Source: Acinetobacter lwoffii
GTDB lineage: Bacteria; Pseudomonadota; Gammaproteobacteria; Pseudomonadales; Moraxellaceae
Direction of reading: 5' to 3'
DNA length: 64,000 nucleotides
NCBI RefSeq assembly: GCF_019048525.1
Contig: NZ_CP077369.1
Coordinates: 3,038,001-3,102,000, forward strand
In this document: piece after piece, positions 62,986 through 64,000 of the stretch
Layout: each line of letters opens with the position of its first letter
How positions within the stretch are numbered: the stretch's first letter is position 1
Notes under the pieces: generated by a model
Seen by the model: only the letters and a program-made list of their open reading frames with translations
Told to the model about the DNA's origin: nothing
Databases searched by the model: none
Made by a program: the position numbers and the translations under genes

Positions 62986-64000
62986 ATGGCTAAAGCAAAA
63001 AGTGTGTATCGTTGTGAACAATGTGGTGCCGATCATCCAAAATGGTCGGGGCAGTGTTCTGAATGCGGGGAATGGAACAGCCTGGTTGAGGTAACCATTG
63101 CACCGGCAGTGACGCATCGTGCTCAGCCAAAAATTGGTGGTGGATATGCGGGCCAGGCGTCCAGCATCACGACTTTAAATCAGGTTTCAGTCTCTCATGA
63201 AACCCGTCTGCCGACGGGTATCAGCGAATTTGACCGGGTCTTGGGTGGCGGACTTGTCACTGGTTCGGTGGTCCTAATCGGCGGTGATCCCGGGATTGGT
63301 AAATCCACCATTTTGCTACAAACAGCCACGCACATGGCATCTGCCAAAAATCCGGCCCTGTATGTGACCGGTGAGGAATCTTTGTCTCAGGTGGCTTTAC
63401 GTGCCCAGCGTCTGGATCTGCCGACCGACCAGCTCAAAGTCATGGCAGAAACCTGCGTCGAACGTATTTGTGAAGTACTGGCCCAGCAACGTCCTGCGGT
63501 GGCAATCCTGGACTCGATCCAAACCCTGTACACCGAAACCCTGCAATCTGCACCAGGTGGTGTCTCACAAATTCGTGAATCAGCGGCCTTGTTGACCCGT
63601 TTTGCCAAAAATAGTGGCACGTCTTTGTTTCTGGTCGGTCATGTAACCAAAGAAGGCGCACTGGCTGGCCCACGTGTACTGGAACATATGGTGGACTGTG
63701 TGCTGTATTTTGAAGGCCAGTCGGATTCACGTTACCGGATGATCCGAGCGGTCAAAAACCGTTTTGGTGCGGTCAATGAGCTCGGTGTGTTCGGCATGAC
63801 CGATAAAGGTCTGCGCGAAGTTTCCAATCCTTCAGCCATCTTTTTAAGCCGTTATGATGAAGCGATTCCCGGTTCGATTGTAATGATCAGCCGCGAAGGT
63901 ACGCGCCCGCTACTGGTTGAGGTTCAGGCACTGGTCGATGATGCACATGGCCAACCAAGACGCGTAGCGCTTGGTTTGGATCAGAACCGTCTAAATATGC
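62986..64000 (+). CDS. radA: DNA repair protein RadA (partial, C-terminus outside window)
   Basis: RadA/Sms is a RecA-like helicase that promotes branch migration and processing of recombination intermediates, including during natural transformation. The first 338 residues are present: an N-terminal zinc finger (YRCEQCGADHPKWSGQCSEC), Walker A GGDPGIGKSTILLQTA, Walker B VAILDSIQTLYTE, and the RadA motif KNRFGAVNELGVFGM. The C-terminal Lon-like domain begins near the edge. The ATG at 62986 gives the standard MAKAKSVYRCEQCG start. Confidence 0.95.
   Translation, partial: MAKAKSVYRCEQCGADHPKWSGQCSECGEWNSLVEVTIAPAVTHRAQPKIGGGYAGQASSITTLNQVSVSHETRLPTGISEFDRVLGGGLVTGSVVLIGGDPGIGKSTILLQTATHMASAKNPALYVTGEESLSQVALRAQRLDLPTDQLKVMAETCVERICEVLAQQRPAVAILDSIQTLYTETLQSAPGGVSQIRESAALLTRFAKNSGTSLFLVGHVTKEGALAGPRVLEHMVDCVLYFEGQSDSRYRMIRAVKNRFGAVNELGVFGMTDKGLREVSNPSAIFLSRYDEAIPGSIVMISREGTRPLLVEVQALVDDAHGQPRRVALGLDQNRLNM

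Noticed and set aside
1..64000. CRISPR arrays, insertion sequences, prophage genes, tRNA or rRNA genes
   Set aside because: Reading the gaps and gene products, I saw no evenly spaced repeats, transposase or phage protein, and no RNA gene-like cloverleaf; a dedicated scan was not possible.

Overview
The window is a chromosomal segment of a gammaproteobacterium, most likely an Acinetobacter. The evidence is gene content and order: ybgC-tolQRA-tolB-pal, purMN beside a PerM-type permease and hda, one LolC/E-type subunit with lolD, lptM-lysA-dapF-hydrolase-xerC, and many genus-typical small hypothetical proteins. I could not run a search, so the species is not assigned. Almost everything is intact core-genome sequence. 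I see no tRNA, rRNA, insertion sequence, prophage or CRISPR array.

Layout. 1-4.2 kb: the N-terminal part of purL, a 1.3-kb AT-rich gene-free gap, then a sodium:solute symporter with a 43-residue partner. 4.3-7.6 kb: a dGTPase and ruvA/ruvB, with a triple-hairpin repeat between the ruv genes. 7.6-11.5 kb: an AT-rich orphan membrane protein and two divergent exported hydrolases (acetamidase/formamidase type and M20 amidohydrolase). 11.7-16.8 kb: the Tol-Pal envelope cluster. 16.8-20.5 kb: a small acidic protein, fbp, an rRNA methyltransferase, and an ECF sigma / membrane protein / DUF3106 operon. 20.5-24.8 kb: two tandem CSLREA-type surface proteins with GlyGly-CTERM tails. 24.9-28.7 kb: hda, a PerM-type permease, purM and purN. 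28.7-38.2 kb: hydrolase-sppA, a lipid A acyltransferase, comEC, lolD-lolC, a PilZ protein, a DMT transporter and a yaiI-type gene.

38.4-46.6 kb: a hypothetical protein, a 46-residue membrane peptide, serC, and a TolC/HlyD/two-permease exporter operon without an ATPase. 46.7-52.6 kb: an unusually long gyrA with a structured leader, a membrane protein and etfBA. 53-54.9 kb: a LysE exporter divergent from an Lrp/AsnC regulator, and a hypothetical protein. 55-59.2 kb: the lptM-lysA-dapF-hydrolase-xerC cluster. 59.2-64 kb: cycA divergent from an AGCS amino-acid symporter with a sigma-54-type promoter, a hypothetical protein, and the start of radA.

How the genes work together. Envelope maintenance dominates: Tol-Pal, Lol, lipid A acylation, LptM, and anchored surface proteins. 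Purine synthesis and DNA processing (RuvAB, GyrA, Hda, XerC, RadA, ComEC, dGTPase) form a second theme. I found no clear new multi-gene system. The best candidates for follow-up are the GlyGly-CTERM pair, the ATPase-less exporter with a perfect operator-like repeat, the GyrA C-terminal insertion, the sigma-54 promoter, and two very small membrane proteins.
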